A stretch of DNA of 64,000 bases from Brackiella oedipodis DSM 13743 (lineage in GTDB: Bacteria > Pseudomonadota > Gammaproteobacteria > Burkholderiales > Burkholderiaceae_B): assembly GCF_000621025.1 (NCBI RefSeq), contig NZ_JHZJ01000010.1, positions 124,001-188,000 of the forward strand. Reading direction: 5' to 3'. This document shows positions 43,676 to 53,654 of this stretch, one piece after another. The notes beneath the pieces were generated by a model. The model made no database searches. It worked only from the letters and a program-made list of their open reading frames with translations, and was not told the origin of the DNA. Both the position numbers and the translations under genes were made by a program. Position 1 is the first letter of the stretch. The number at the start of each line of letters is the position of its first letter.

Positions 43676-46600
43676 TTATTCTTTTGCAAAAATTTTGAAG
43701 CGTTGACGAATAGCACTTGCCATTTTATCCAGATAAATATACACCACTGGGGTGGTGTAAAGGGTCAGTATTTGGCTCACGATCAGCCCCCCGACAATGA
43801 CCACCCCCAAAGGTTGACGCATCTCGACACCCGCTCCGGTAGCTATAATCAAAGGAAAAGCTCCTAACATGGCGGCCATAGTGGTCATCATAATAGGTCT
43901 AAAACGCACCAAACAGCCCTCATAGACGGCTTGCTCGGCCGAGATTTTGTCTTGGCGTTGTTTATGAAGCGTAAAATCAATCAGCATAATGGCATTTTTT
44001 TTGACAATCCCAATCAACAAGAACACGCCAATCAACGCAATAAGGGTAAATTCCATGCGAAACGCCATCAAGGCAATAAAAGCGCCTAGCCCTGCCGATG
44101 GTAGCGTCGATAAAATCGTTAGCGGGTGCGCATAACTCTCATACAAAATACCAAATAATAAGTATAAAAGAGCGAGAACGCCTAACAGCATCAGAGGCTG
44201 TTGCTGCGACATTTGCTGAAAAAGTAAAGCATTGCCATCAAAACCCGCCAAAATCTGTTTCGTCGGCAGTTTAATGCGCAATAACGCCTCATCAATCGCT
44301 TTGGACGCCTGATCTAAAGACACATTAGGTGCTAGCGCAAAATCAATCGATTCACGCAACATGCCGTCTTTTTGGTGGATACTGAGGGGCGCATTGCGCA
44401 CCTGTGTACGCGCAATACTGCTTAAAGGCACCTGCCGACCATCGGCAGTCAATAGTACTAAATCTTCTAAATCCCGTTGGCTTCGTGCATAAATTTTGTC
44501 GGCCCCCAGGACCACATTGTATTGGTTCAAATCATCATACATACGAGAGATTTGACGCTGGCTATAAAGACTATTCAAACTATCTGTGATGCTACTCATG
44601 CTCAAGCCTAAACGCGCCACCTTGTCACGATCGATGGAGATTTCGAGTCGATAGCCTTTGTCATCGCCACCACCATTGACGCCGACAAGCTCAGGTAATT
44701 CTTTGAAGGCCTCTGTGACTTTAGGTACCCATTCGTTCAGCAGTTCAAGATCCCCTGACTTGAGCGTGTAGGTATATTCTCCAGCGGCAGGGCCCCGACC
44801 ACCGCCTGCTTGAATATCTTGTTGCGGCACCAAAAACATGCGTGTCCCCGACACTTTCCCTAATTCTTGATTGAGCTCATTAATGACATCTTGGGCTGAG
44901 GCAATGCGTTGCCCGAAAGGTTCGAGCTGAATCAATAAAAAGGAACGATTATTACCGCCTCGCCCTGAGACATAACCCATGACCGTCGCGACATTCGGAT
45001 TTTTACCAATAATTTTGCGGTACTGATCCAGCTTTGGGACCGCCGATTCAAAGGACGTGCCTTTATCGGCCCTAAATATACCCATGACCACGCCTGTATC
45101 CTGTTGAGGTAGTAAGCCTTTAGGCACCAGCATAAACAGCAGCACATTCAGGGCAATGGCCGCCAATAAGCTCATTAGGGTTAAAAACCGATGTTTGATC
45201 GCTAGCCCTAGTGTTTTCTTGTAGGCCGCAAAAAACCACTCAAAGTAATAATGAAAGCCGTCTAATACAGGGTTTTGTTTGGGGTTTTGCAGGTTTTCTA
45301 ATTTGAGCCAATAGGCGCACATCATCGGTGTTAAGGTCAAAGAAATCACCAACGACACCATGACCGCTACCGACATCGTCATGGCAAACTCATAAAACAG
45401 ATTGCCGACCAGGCCTCCGACTAATATTAAGGGCAAAAACACCACCACTAAAGACAGGCTTATCGAAATCACGGTAAAGCCCACTTCTTTGGCTCCCTTA
45501 AGGGCTGCGTCTTTGGGTTTATGGCCCATTTCCAAATAACGCACAATGTTTTCTACCACCACAATCGAATCATCGACCACAAAACCCGTAGCGACAATCA
45601 AGGCCATTAGGGAGATATTATTCAGGGAAAAATCCATGAAATGCATAACGGTCACGGTGCCCAATAAGGAAACAGGCACCGCCACCGCAGGAATCAAGGT
45701 GGCTCGGTAATTACGCAAAAATAACAGCACCACAAGGACCACCAGCACGGTGGCAATGATGAGGGTTAATTCGGTTTCGTGCAAAGTCGCCCGAATACTT
45801 GGTGTGCGATCTTGCCCTACGGCCAAGTCCACACCCGCAGGCAATAAAGATTGCAAGGCCGCCATCTGCGCTTTTACTGCAGAGACTGTTTTGATAATAT
45901 TGGCGCCTTCCTCTTGGCGAATAGTCAAAATAATAGCGTCTTGATTATTAAAAAAACCGCCATTAAATTCATTTTCAACCGAGTCATAAACGTGTGCAAC
46001 ATCACTCAGTTTAACGGCTTGATCCTCTTGCCAATGCACTACGAGCTCTTGGAATTCAGCCGCATTATGCATTTGACCATTGGTACTAATTTGCCAACGC
46101 CAATCGCCATTGGCGATGTAGCCGCGTGGCCGCATTTGATTGGCTTGAGCAATGGTGTTACGCAGCTCACTCAGATTGATATGGTAAGCGCTAAGCTTAG
46201 CGGGATCCACGTCAATGCGCACAGCAGGCATGGAACTTCCCCCCACATCGACGTCCGCCACACCCTCGACTTGAGCAATTTTTTGTGACAAGACAGTGCT
46301 CGCCATATCGTAGAGCTTGTCTTTACCATAGGTATCGGAGGTCATGGTCAGGGTGATGACCGGTACGGAAGAAGGATTGAATTTTTGGTAAGTGGGCGGC
46401 TCATACATACCGCTGGGCATCAACGGTAGCGCTTTATTAATGGCGGCTTGCACCTCACGCGCCGCATCATTCACATCCTTACTGATATCGAATTCAAGCA
46501 CCACCTGAGTATTGCCCTCGGAGCTGCTGGCATTCATTTCCTTGACACCGGCTATACTGCCGAGTGAGCGTTGTAATGGTGTGGCCACACTCGTCGCCAT

Positions 46601-46774
46601 GGTTTGTGGGCTGGCACCAGGCAAACGCGCCGACACAGCAATAAAAGGGATGGACATTTGCGGCAAAGGCGCAACTTCGAGTCGTGCATAATTGATGACA
46701 CCCGTCACCACCATAGCCACTACCAATAAGATAGTGGCTATCGGTCGGCGGATAAAAGGTGCAGAAATATTCAT
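43676..46774 (-). CDS. RND efflux permease, second subunit (MdtC/MuxC type)
   Basis: A 1032-residue HAE1-family RND transporter with 12 spans. The TM4 proton-relay pair is in ATGFVVDDSIVVVENIVRYL and the TM10 lysine in LIGIVKKNAIMLIDFTL. In MdtABC and MuxABC two different permeases form a heterotrimer, and this is the second. Its ATG directly abuts the stop of the first permease gene (0 bp spacing). Substrates in known homologues include novobiocin, aztreonam and bile salts; those of this pump are unknown. Confidence 0.93.
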   Translation of the reverse strand: MNISAPFIRRPIATILLVVAMVVTGVINYARLEVAPLPQMSIPFIAVSARLPGASPQTMATSVATPLQRSLGSIAGVKEMNASSSEGNTQVVLEFDISKDVNDAAREVQAAINKALPLMPSGMYEPPTYQKFNPSSVPVITLTMTSDTYGKDKLYDMASTVLSQKIAQVEGVADVDVGGSSMPAVRIDVDPAKLSAYHINLSELRNTIAQANQMRPRGYIANGDWRWQISTNGQMHNAAEFQELVVHWQEDQAVKLSDVAHVYDSVENEFNGGFFNNQDAIILTIRQEEGANIIKTVSAVKAQMAALQSLLPAGVDLAVGQDRTPSIRATLHETELTLIIATVLVVLVVLLFLRNYRATLIPAVAVPVSLLGTVTVMHFMDFSLNNISLMALIVATGFVVDDSIVVVENIVRYLEMGHKPKDAALKGAKEVGFTVISISLSLVVVFLPLILVGGLVGNLFYEFAMTMSVAVMVSLVISLTLTPMMCAYWLKLENLQNPKQNPVLDGFHYYFEWFFAAYKKTLGLAIKHRFLTLMSLLAAIALNVLLFMLVPKGLLPQQDTGVVMGIFRADKGTSFESAVPKLDQYRKIIGKNPNVATVMGYVSGRGGNNRSFLLIQLEPFGQRIASAQDVINELNQELGKVSGTRMFLVPQQDIQAGGGRGPAAGEYTYTLKSGDLELLNEWVPKVTEAFKELPELVGVNGGGDDKGYRLEISIDRDKVARLGLSMSSITDSLNSLYSQRQISRMYDDLNQYNVVLGADKIYARSQRDLEDLVLLTADGRQVPLSSIARTQVRNAPLSIHQKDGMLRESIDFALAPNVSLDQASKAIDEALLRIKLPTKQILAGFDGNALLFQQMSQQQPLMLLGVLALLYLLFGILYESYAHPLTILSTLPSAGLGAFIALMAFRMEFTLIALIGVFLLIGIVKKNAIMLIDFTLHKQRQDKISAEQAVYEGCLVRFRPIMMTTMAAMLGAFPLIIATGAGVEMRQPLGVVIVGGLIVSQILTLYTTPVVYIYLDKMASAIRQRFKIFAKE

Positions 46775-49700
46775 TTATGCGGTTTTACCTTTGCCAAACT
46801 TCAGTTTGCTCAGTTTCTCAAAATACAGATACACCACAGGTGTCGTAAATAACGTCAGCAATTGGCTACACAATAAACCACCCACCATGGAGATGCCTAA
46901 GGGTTGGCGTAGTTCAGAGCCCATGCCTGAGGCCATCATCAATGGAATCGCACCAAATAAGGCGGCTAAAGTCGTCATCAGAATCGGTCTAAAACGCAAT
47001 AAGCAGGCTTGACGTACCGCTTCGAGCGGACTCAAGCCTTGCTGACGCTCCGCCTGTAGAGCAAAATCGATGATTAAAATCGCATTTTTCTTGACAATAC
47101 CGATCAGCAAAATAATCCCGATAATGCCGACCATATCTAATTGATTTCCTGAAATAATCAAGGCAATTAAAGCACCAATGGCGGCGGATGGTAAGGTCGA
47201 CAAAATGGTCACTGGATGAATAAAGCTTTCGTAGAGCACCCCCAAGACGATATACATGGTAAAGATAGCCGCTGCCAATAACCATAAGGTATTGCTTAAT
47301 GAGTCTTGGAAAGCCTGGCTGGAACCCTGGAAACGCATCTCTATCGCCGCCGGCATACCGATTTTTTCGGCGCAATCTTGAATCGCACCCGAAACATCGG
47401 ATAAGGAGTAACCTTCTTCGAGATTAAAAGAGATTAATGTCGCTGGAAACTGGTCAATGCGTTGGATTTCCACCGGCGTGAATCCTGGTTCAATCCGTGC
47501 TATCTGATCTAAGCGCACTAAACCATTGCGACCACGCACATAGACATCTTGCAGATTTTCTAGGCCAGAGCGATAGCTTGGATCAACTTCAAGCACCACT
47601 CGATACTGAGCGGATTGGGTAAAAATGGTCGAAATCAAGCGTTGACTAAATGAGTTATATAAGGCCTCTTCAATATCGGCCATATTGATGCCCAAGCGAC
47701 TCGCAGCGGCACGATCAACATTCACACTGACGCGTAGACCTTGAGTCTGATAGTCATCGACAACGTCCTTAACCCCTTTAATGGCTTTTAGCGCTTGCAC
47801 ATAATCGGGTACCCATTGTTGTAACAGTTCAGCGTTAATGGTGGATAATGTCAGCTGATATTGACTCCGTGACACTGTGGTATCGACACTTAAATCCTGA
47901 CTTGGCTGAAAATAGGCCGCAATACCTTTGACATGCTTAGCCGATTCTTGCAAGCGTTGGATGACGGTATCGATATTATCACTGCGCTGCGCGTTATTCA
48001 GTTCAATTTGCAGTCTACCGGTATTGAGACTGGCGTTTTCACCATCCACCCCCACGGAGGCGGTGATACGCTCGATTTGCTCTTCTTTGAGGAGCTCATC
48101 GATCAAGGCTTGCTGTCTTTTTTTCATACTCTCAAAAGAGACTGACTGCGGCGCTTCAGTGATCACTTGAATCAAGCCATTGTCCTGCTCGGGGAAGAAA
48201 CCTTTAGGCACTATAATGTACAAAAATGCAGTTAATACTAAGGTCGCAATGGCAAACACCAGTGTCTTGAATTGATGCTTAAGCACGATACTTAGGCCGC
48301 GCTCATAGAGTCGTATCAAATAATCAATCCAAGCGCCCAAATAATGATGAAGACGACTGTCTGACTGCTGTGACTCGGGGCGTAACATACGACCACACAT
48401 CATCGGCGTCAGCGTGAGCGAAATCACCAAAGAAATCAAAATTGCCGTCGCTAAGGTCACCGCAAACTCATTGAAGAGGCGGCCAATAATATCGCCCATA
48501 AAGAGCAGCGGAATCAAGACCGCAATCAAGGAGATCGTCAATGAAACCAGCGTAAAGCCAATTTCAGCGGCACCTTTAAAAGCCGCTTGCATAGGGCTTA
48601 AACCCTCTTCGACATGACGAGCGATGTTTTCAATCATGACAATGGCATCGTCAACCACAAAACCTGTAGCAATCGTCAGTGCCATCAAGGTTAAATTATT
48701 GAGACTAAAGCCCAAAAAATACATGATTAAAAAGGTACCAATCAGAGATAGGGGCACCACCACTGTGGGAATCAGGGTAGCGCTTAGGCTACGCAAAAAC
48801 ACATAGGTAATGAAAACCACCAAGATAATGGCAAACACCATCTCTTTTTGGACATGGTCGATGGACTCACGAATCGAAATCGTGCGGTCTGCTACCACCT
48901 GCATTTGAATCGATTCCGGAAGACCTTTTTGTAACGTAGGGAGTAATTGTGCAACCGCATCAACCACAGCAATCACATTGGCGCCAGGTTGTCGCTGAAT
49001 ACGCAATAAAATCGCCGGCGTTTTGTTGTACCACGCGGTTTGCCACAAATCTTCTGCATCTGCCTGCGCCCGTGCCACCTGCCCAAGTCGCAAGACATGA
49101 TCACCGTTGTAATTAAGGATGAGGTTTTCGTAGTCTTTGGGGTTTTCTAATTGACTATTGGTCTGCAAGGTCGTTGAACGCCGCGGGCCATTTAAGTTAC
49201 CTGTCGGTTGATTAATATTGCTACTCGTGATGACTTGACGCAATTGATCGAGCGTTAAATCGTGCGAGGCTAAGGCGCGAGGATCGACTTGAATACGCAC
49301 CGCTGGCTTTTGACCACCCGCAATATTAACCAGGCCTACACCCGGCACTTGAGAGATTTTTTGCAAAACGCGGGTTTCAATAAGATCACGCGCTTCGTTC
49401 AGTGGTATGACAGAGGAGGTCACGGCCACCGTCATGACTGGCGTATCGGCAGGATTCACCTTGTTGTAGACGGGGGGCATCGGTAAGTCATTCGGCAAGA
49501 GATTATTAGCGGCATTTATCGCTGCTTGTACCTCTTGCTCGGCCACGCTAATGTCTAATCCCAAAGAAAATTGCAAATTGATGACCGAGGCGCCCGCTGA
49601 ACTCGAGGAACTCATTTGCGTCAGCCCCGCCATTTGGCCTAATTGCTTTTCGAGCGGTGATGTCACTAAGCGACCAATGGTTTCTGGACTTGCCCCCGGG

Positions 49701-49852
49701 TATTGCGTCACGACTTGAATGGTTGGGTAGTCCACCTCTGGTAGAGCAGAGATGGCCAACTGTCGATAAGCCGTAATACCAGCAAACAACAGTGCCACCA
49801 TTAACAAAATGGTGGCCACTGGTCTTTGAATAAATGGTGCAGATATATTCAC
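46775..49852 (-). CDS. RND efflux permease, first subunit (MdtB/MuxB type)
   Basis: A 1025-residue HAE1-type permease homologous along its whole length to the following gene, which marks the MdtBC-like pair. The N-terminus NISAPFIQRPVATILLMVAL, the GFVVDDAIVMIENIARHVEE relay and the GIVKKNAILIIDFALQAERQ segment are clear. It overlaps the adaptor gene by 4 bp (ATGA). The heteromeric arrangement with two permeases separates this pump from AcrB- or MexB-type systems. Confidence 0.93.
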   Translation of the reverse strand: MNISAPFIQRPVATILLMVALLFAGITAYRQLAISALPEVDYPTIQVVTQYPGASPETIGRLVTSPLEKQLGQMAGLTQMSSSSSAGASVINLQFSLGLDISVAEQEVQAAINAANNLLPNDLPMPPVYNKVNPADTPVMTVAVTSSVIPLNEARDLIETRVLQKISQVPGVGLVNIAGGQKPAVRIQVDPRALASHDLTLDQLRQVITSSNINQPTGNLNGPRRSTTLQTNSQLENPKDYENLILNYNGDHVLRLGQVARAQADAEDLWQTAWYNKTPAILLRIQRQPGANVIAVVDAVAQLLPTLQKGLPESIQMQVVADRTISIRESIDHVQKEMVFAIILVVFITYVFLRSLSATLIPTVVVPLSLIGTFLIMYFLGFSLNNLTLMALTIATGFVVDDAIVMIENIARHVEEGLSPMQAAFKGAAEIGFTLVSLTISLIAVLIPLLFMGDIIGRLFNEFAVTLATAILISLVISLTLTPMMCGRMLRPESQQSDSRLHHYLGAWIDYLIRLYERGLSIVLKHQFKTLVFAIATLVLTAFLYIIVPKGFFPEQDNGLIQVITEAPQSVSFESMKKRQQALIDELLKEEQIERITASVGVDGENASLNTGRLQIELNNAQRSDNIDTVIQRLQESAKHVKGIAAYFQPSQDLSVDTTVSRSQYQLTLSTINAELLQQWVPDYVQALKAIKGVKDVVDDYQTQGLRVSVNVDRAAASRLGINMADIEEALYNSFSQRLISTIFTQSAQYRVVLEVDPSYRSGLENLQDVYVRGRNGLVRLDQIARIEPGFTPVEIQRIDQFPATLISFNLEEGYSLSDVSGAIQDCAEKIGMPAAIEMRFQGSSQAFQDSLSNTLWLLAAAIFTMYIVLGVLYESFIHPVTILSTLPSAAIGALIALIISGNQLDMVGIIGIILLIGIVKKNAILIIDFALQAERQQGLSPLEAVRQACLLRFRPILMTTLAALFGAIPLMMASGMGSELRQPLGISMVGGLLCSQLLTLFTTPVVYLYFEKLSKLKFGKGKTA

Positions 49853-51111
49853 TTCTCGATCTCGACCTTAACACCTTCCCGTAAGCGGTCAGTGCCTTCC
49901 ATCACTATCGTGTCACCTTCTTGTAAGCCTTCTGTGACCTGCGTGTAAGCACCATCCACGACGCCTGTTTTAATGGCTTGCAGGGTCACCGTTTTGTCAT
50001 CTTTGACTAAAAATACATAGGTCCCTGATTTGCCATTTTGGATCGCATCTGTCTTGACACTAAGCGTATGCGGTAAGGTTTGCAACACTAAACGAATATT
50101 GACAAATTGATTAGGAAAAAGTCGAAAATCAGCGTTATCAAACCGCGCTTTGAGTTTGAAGCTACCGGTATCGAGATCGATCATATTATCGATAGACAGT
50201 AGCTGGCCCTCTTGAATCAGCTGTTGCTTATCACGACTAAAAATTTGTACAGGAAGCGTTTGATGTTGATAAAAGCGCTGCGAGACTTGGCTGACCACGT
50301 GTTCAGGTAAGGAAAAATTAACATCAATGGGATTTAGTTGGGTAATCGTGGCAAAACCCTCTTCACTATTAGCCGTGATCAGATTGCCCACGTCAACGTT
50401 CTTGAGGCCAATCCGCCCGGCAATGGGCGCACGCACCAAGGTATACGACAGATCGAGTTTGGCTTCCTCCAGCTGCCCTTGCAGACTTTCGGCGGTGGCC
50501 TGATATTGTTGTACTAATGATTGCTGCGTATCTAATTGTTGACGTGCAATGGAGTCCTGTTTGAATAGTGTTTGATAGCGCTTAAGGTCTTGCTGAGCAT
50601 TGAGTAATTGCGCTTTATTTTGAGCAATTTGCCCTTGGATAGTGCGTAAAGCGGCTTCAAAGGGACGAGGATCAATCTCCAGCAAGGCTTGGCCCTTTTC
50701 GATGGCTTGACCTTCTGTAAACAAGATCTTAGTAATGGGGCCACTGACCTGCGTGCGTGCGACTACGGTTTCGGAGGCCTTAACAGTACCTAAGGCGGTA
50801 AGGGATTGCTCTAAATCGTGATATTGGGCATGTTCCACACTCACCAAAATCTGTTGTTGTTGGTTACCCCCCCAACGACCGCGGTTTTCACGACGGGGCG
50901 CGGTTTCTTGAGAGTCCTGAGCCGTCGCTGTTTTGTGATTGTTTTTGCCTTGATAACTGGAGCTGGTGGCTTTTTTGGGAGAAAGATTAACGACCTCTGG
51001 ACTACGATTGAGGTAATAAACCACCGCCAAAATAATCAGTATAAGAACAATCACAATGATTTTGATCTTGTGCTTTGCCCAAAAACCACGCCCTGATGGG
51101 GAACTACCCAT
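49849..51111 (-). CDS. RND efflux periplasmic adaptor (MdtA/MuxA type)
   Basis: A 420-residue membrane-fusion protein. One N-terminal membrane anchor (about 16-37) is followed by a variable Ser/Lys/Gln linker, a lipoyl half (TEGQAIEKGQALLEIDPRPF), an alpha-hairpin (about 160-220), the second lipoyl half (YTLVRAPIAGRIGLKNVDVG) and a beta-barrel domain. No lipobox is present, so it is anchored by the transmembrane helix. It is the first gene of the mdtABC-outer-membrane operon. The upstream 130 bp should hold the promoter; no local regulator gene is encoded. Confidence 0.93.
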   Translation of the reverse strand: MGSSPSGRGFWAKHKIKIIVIVLILIILAVVYYLNRSPEVVNLSPKKATSSSYQGKNNHKTATAQDSQETAPRRENRGRWGGNQQQQILVSVEHAQYHDLEQSLTALGTVKASETVVARTQVSGPITKILFTEGQAIEKGQALLEIDPRPFEAALRTIQGQIAQNKAQLLNAQQDLKRYQTLFKQDSIARQQLDTQQSLVQQYQATAESLQGQLEEAKLDLSYTLVRAPIAGRIGLKNVDVGNLITANSEEGFATITQLNPIDVNFSLPEHVVSQVSQRFYQHQTLPVQIFSRDKQQLIQEGQLLSIDNMIDLDTGSFKLKARFDNADFRLFPNQFVNIRLVLQTLPHTLSVKTDAIQNGKSGTYVFLVKDDKTVTLQAIKTGVVDGAYTQVTEGLQEGDTIVMEGTDRLREGVKVEIEK

Positions 51112-51243
51112 ATACCACTCACTCCGTTGAAAGCACAGTTTACAAGCGCTAGGGTGACTAGATTACTAACTGCGCTTAATAGCAAGAATATGCATTAATG
51201 TTTAAAAACTTTTATTGTACTGAAAACCAGCGAAAGCTTGAGA

Positions 51244-52023
51244 TCAAAACTTACAAAACGCTAACTTAAAAGAAAAAACTCTATTGATGACCTTAATTTC
51301 GCAATCATGACCCAGCTGAATCAAGCGCACAAAGGCGACGTGCTTATTAATACTGACTTCTGGGAACACCATGCTATCGCTGGGCAGCCACATGCGCACC
51401 AATTGGTAAGGCTGACCAGAGAGTTTTTTTTCGTAAATACCCTCCTCATTGGTATTACCAATTTCTGTAGAACCCGCGGCACGAATTAAATTTAGCATCT
51501 CGGTGATAGCGTTATATAAGGGAATAAAGGAACTGACCCAATGCTCAATGCAATGATCTCGGGCTTCTTTAGGGCCGGCTTGCCACGCTTGAAAAGCTGG
51601 AAACTCGACGCCTGAGGTACCGCCAGAAATACTAAAACGATTTTTGAGCTTAGATAGCCACTCACTTTCGCGGGCAGTACTACCAATTTTGCTGCTTTGA
51701 TGTAAGTCTAAATACGCTCTGCTTAGGGTAACCATCACTTGATCGATCACCGTTGGATCGGATTCTGGACGACTGCGATAACTTTGTAAGGTTTCTTTCT
51801 GTTTGTCTATTTCTTGCAATAAACTGCTGCGCACATCCCCTCTCTCGGTCACTTCGATCAAATCAAACAGGGTTGCCAAGAGCATTCTTTCGCTTTCGGC
51901 GCCATTCTCAGAGCGCAAACTAAAGAGCCGTTGAAATAAATACTCCAAACGCAAAAAAGAGCGAATCCGCTCATTGCAAGGATATTCGTAAATGATGAGA
52001 TTGGCCGCTGGCTGACTAGTCAT
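51244..52023 (-). CDS. zapD: Cell division protein ZapD
   Basis: A 259-residue FtsZ-associated protein (formerly YacF, DUF1342) that bundles FtsZ filaments. The family signature is at the start (IIYEYPCNERIRSFLRLEYL) and in WLPSDSMVFPEVSINKH. The ATG at 52023 lies inside the coaE end (8 bp overlap), which is the conserved coaE-zapD order of proteobacteria. The downstream zinc-ribbon gene yacG, common in this cluster, is absent: the efflux operon follows instead. Confidence 0.93.
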   Translation of the reverse strand: MTSQPAANLIIYEYPCNERIRSFLRLEYLFQRLFSLRSENGAESERMLLATLFDLIEVTERGDVRSSLLQEIDKQKETLQSYRSRPESDPTVIDQVMVTLSRAYLDLHQSSKIGSTARESEWLSKLKNRFSISGGTSGVEFPAFQAWQAGPKEARDHCIEHWVSSFIPLYNAITEMLNLIRAAGSTEIGNTNEEGIYEKKLSGQPYQLVRMWLPSDSMVFPEVSINKHVAFVRLIQLGHDCEIKVINRVFSFKLAFCKF

Positions 52024-52651
52024 GAATATCTGGACTCCGGTTCGCAAGCGCCAGCCATTGATGGTGAAGGGCAAGTACCTGCTCTTTGAGGGTTGGCAAA
52101 CTGATATTAGCACCGTTTTTTATAATATCATCAGCATGCGCCAAGCGCTCTTGCTCACTGGCCTGACTATCGATTATTTTTTGGATTTGAGACACAGACA
52201 AGGCGTTGCGTTTACTCACGCGATCAATTTGCGTTTGACGATCGCAAAGAATTACGCATATTCGTTGGAGTTGCTGCCCCCATTTTTCAATGCCCTCTAT
52301 AAGCAGCGGAATATCATAAACCACATATGGACTCGGCGCCTGCACATGCAGGGTCTGCATGTGCGCTCTAATCAAGGGATGAATAATCGCCTCAAGGCGG
52401 CGTTTAGCGTCGTCATCGTTAAAGACCAAATCTCGCATGGCAGCACGGTTAAGAGCCTGATCCGTACTAATAAACTGTGCCCCAAACTCGGCGGCTATCG
52501 CGGCAATGGCCGCCCCACCAGGCGCCGTTAATTGGCGCGAGATCTGATCCGCATCAATCACCGTAATACCCTGTTCACGCAGGATTTGACTCACAGCTGA
52601 CTTGCCAGAACCAATCCCACCTGTAAGACCAATAGAAAACTTATGCTTCAT
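52016..52651 (-). CDS. coaE: Dephospho-CoA kinase
   Basis: Phosphorylates dephospho-CoA in the last step of CoA synthesis. The 211-residue protein has the P-loop GLTGGIGSGKSAVS (about 9-22), the DADQISRQL motif, the LID-region segment and VYDIPLLIE. Spacing to the prepilin peptidase gene upstream is 5 bp and the zapD start overlaps the 3' end, so pilD-coaE-zapD form one transcript. Confidence 0.95.
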   Translation of the reverse strand: MKHKFSIGLTGGIGSGKSAVSQILREQGITVIDADQISRQLTAPGGAAIAAIAAEFGAQFISTDQALNRAAMRDLVFNDDDAKRRLEAIIHPLIRAHMQTLHVQAPSPYVVYDIPLLIEGIEKWGQQLQRICVILCDRQTQIDRVSKRNALSVSQIQKIIDSQASEQERLAHADDIIKNGANISLPTLKEQVLALHHQWLALANRSPDIHD

Positions 52652-52656
52652 GATTG

Positions 52657-53367
52657 TTAGGATGTATTAAAAAAGAGGACAGAGTCTTGTCCAAGCCACA
52701 CCAAGACGGCCGCAAAGCTGAGCCAAGGTCCAAAGGCTACACTCCTAGACCCGGGCATACCGCAGCCGTACCTTATCAAAACCATTATAAGACTTAAGAG
52801 ACAGGCCACCAATAGCACCAACATGAGTGGCACGAACCCCATCCACAGACTTAAGACCAAGAGTAATTTATAGTCACCGGCTCCTAAATAGTAACCACGC
52901 CAACAACGCTGTATGCAACAACTCCCACCTAGCCATAACAAACACAGTCCTAGGGATTGGCATTGTTCGGCAACACCGCCTTCTATCAGGCCTTTCAGGA
53001 GTGCCAGTATGGCTAGTACGATAAGCCAAGGATCCGGCAATACTCTAAAGCGCCAATCGTAATACGATAAGAGCAATAACAGACTCACAAACCATGAGAA
53101 CCAGAGCATAGTGCCTGGTCCCACAATGGGCATCAGGCTGAACAGGCATAGGATTAGCCCCTGATGCAGCAATAAACAATAGCGTGTATGGCGGCGATGC
53201 CGGCACCAAGGCGGCTGCCAAGGCTTGTGCGGCAGCTGTCGTAAATACATGTCATGCCGATAGGAGCCATAAAAACCGCGTAGCGACTTAGCTAATCCCC
53301 ACAAAAAAATTGGCCAGCCGATGGCCAGCGCAAGCACGAGCTCCAATAATGACGACGGCACAGGCAC
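52657..53367 (-). CDS. pilD: Prepilin peptidase-like A24 aspartic protease, reduced N-terminal domain
   Basis: A 236-residue polytopic membrane protein with both A24 catalytic aspartates: D104 in YYDWRFRVLPDPW and D165 in YYLGAGDYKLL. Position next to coaE is that of pilD. The cytoplasmic methylase domain between spans 1 and 2 is shortened and the four-cysteine zinc motif is absent (only C55 and C64 remain). N-methylation of pilins may therefore be lost or altered. pilB and pilC, usually directly upstream, are missing from this locus. Confidence 0.82.
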   Translation of the reverse strand: MPVPSSLLELVLALAIGWPIFLWGLAKSLRGFYGSYRHDMYLRQLPHKPWQPPWCRHRRHTRYCLLLHQGLILCLFSLMPIVGPGTMLWFSWFVSLLLLLSYYDWRFRVLPDPWLIVLAILALLKGLIEGGVAEQCQSLGLCLLWLGGSCCIQRCWRGYYLGAGDYKLLLVLSLWMGFVPLMLVLLVACLLSLIMVLIRYGCGMPGSRSVAFGPWLSFAAVLVWLGQDSVLFFNTS

Positions 53368-53510
53368 CCTCTCTTTTTTATATAGAGTTCATTATGAGAG
53401 TAGCTGTCTTTTAAAAAGCGCTCACTGGACCAAAATATCCGCTCTGTCTAGCCCCAGTCACTCAACAGTTAGTACACGCCAGTCTTCTGAGAATAAAACA
53501 TTAAATAGAT

Positions 53511-53547
53511 AACAAAAACGCCAACACCCACAAAGGATGCTGGCGTT
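53511..53547 (-). terminator. Distal hairpin/terminator downstream of cysA
   Basis: Arms aacgcca (53517-53523) and tggcgtt (53541-53547). On the minus strand the stem is followed by TTTTTGTTATC. It is the second terminator-like element between cysA and pilD. Confidence 0.7.
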
Positions 53548-53549
53548 AG

Positions 53550-53570
53550 CCATGCATGCATGATGCATGG
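53550..53570. repeat. Palindromic hairpin ccatgcat / atgcatgg
   Basis: A perfect eight-base-pair inverted repeat with a five-base loop (gcatg), without a T-run, located between the two terminators after cysA. Role unknown. Confidence 0.7.
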
Positions 53571-53585
53571 TGCTGCTTAAGCGCA

Positions 53586-53628
53586 TTCAACAAAAGCCCC
53601 CGCGCTACAAGCATGAGCTCGGAGGCTT
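53586..53628 (-). terminator. Intrinsic terminator directly after cysA
   Basis: On the minus strand, AAGCCTCCG pairs with CGGGGGCTT (plus-strand 53620-53628 and 53594-53602) over nine base pairs and is followed by TTTGTTGAA. It begins 27 bp after the cysA stop. Confidence 0.8.
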
Positions 53629-53654
53629 AGCAAGCGCTTGCCCTTAGGCTGCGC

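Noticed and set aside
43671-43716. Longer GTG-initiated N-terminus for the outer-membrane efflux lipoprotein
   Set aside because: It overlaps the permease 3' end, lacks a ribosome-binding site and would place the lipobox unusually far from the start.
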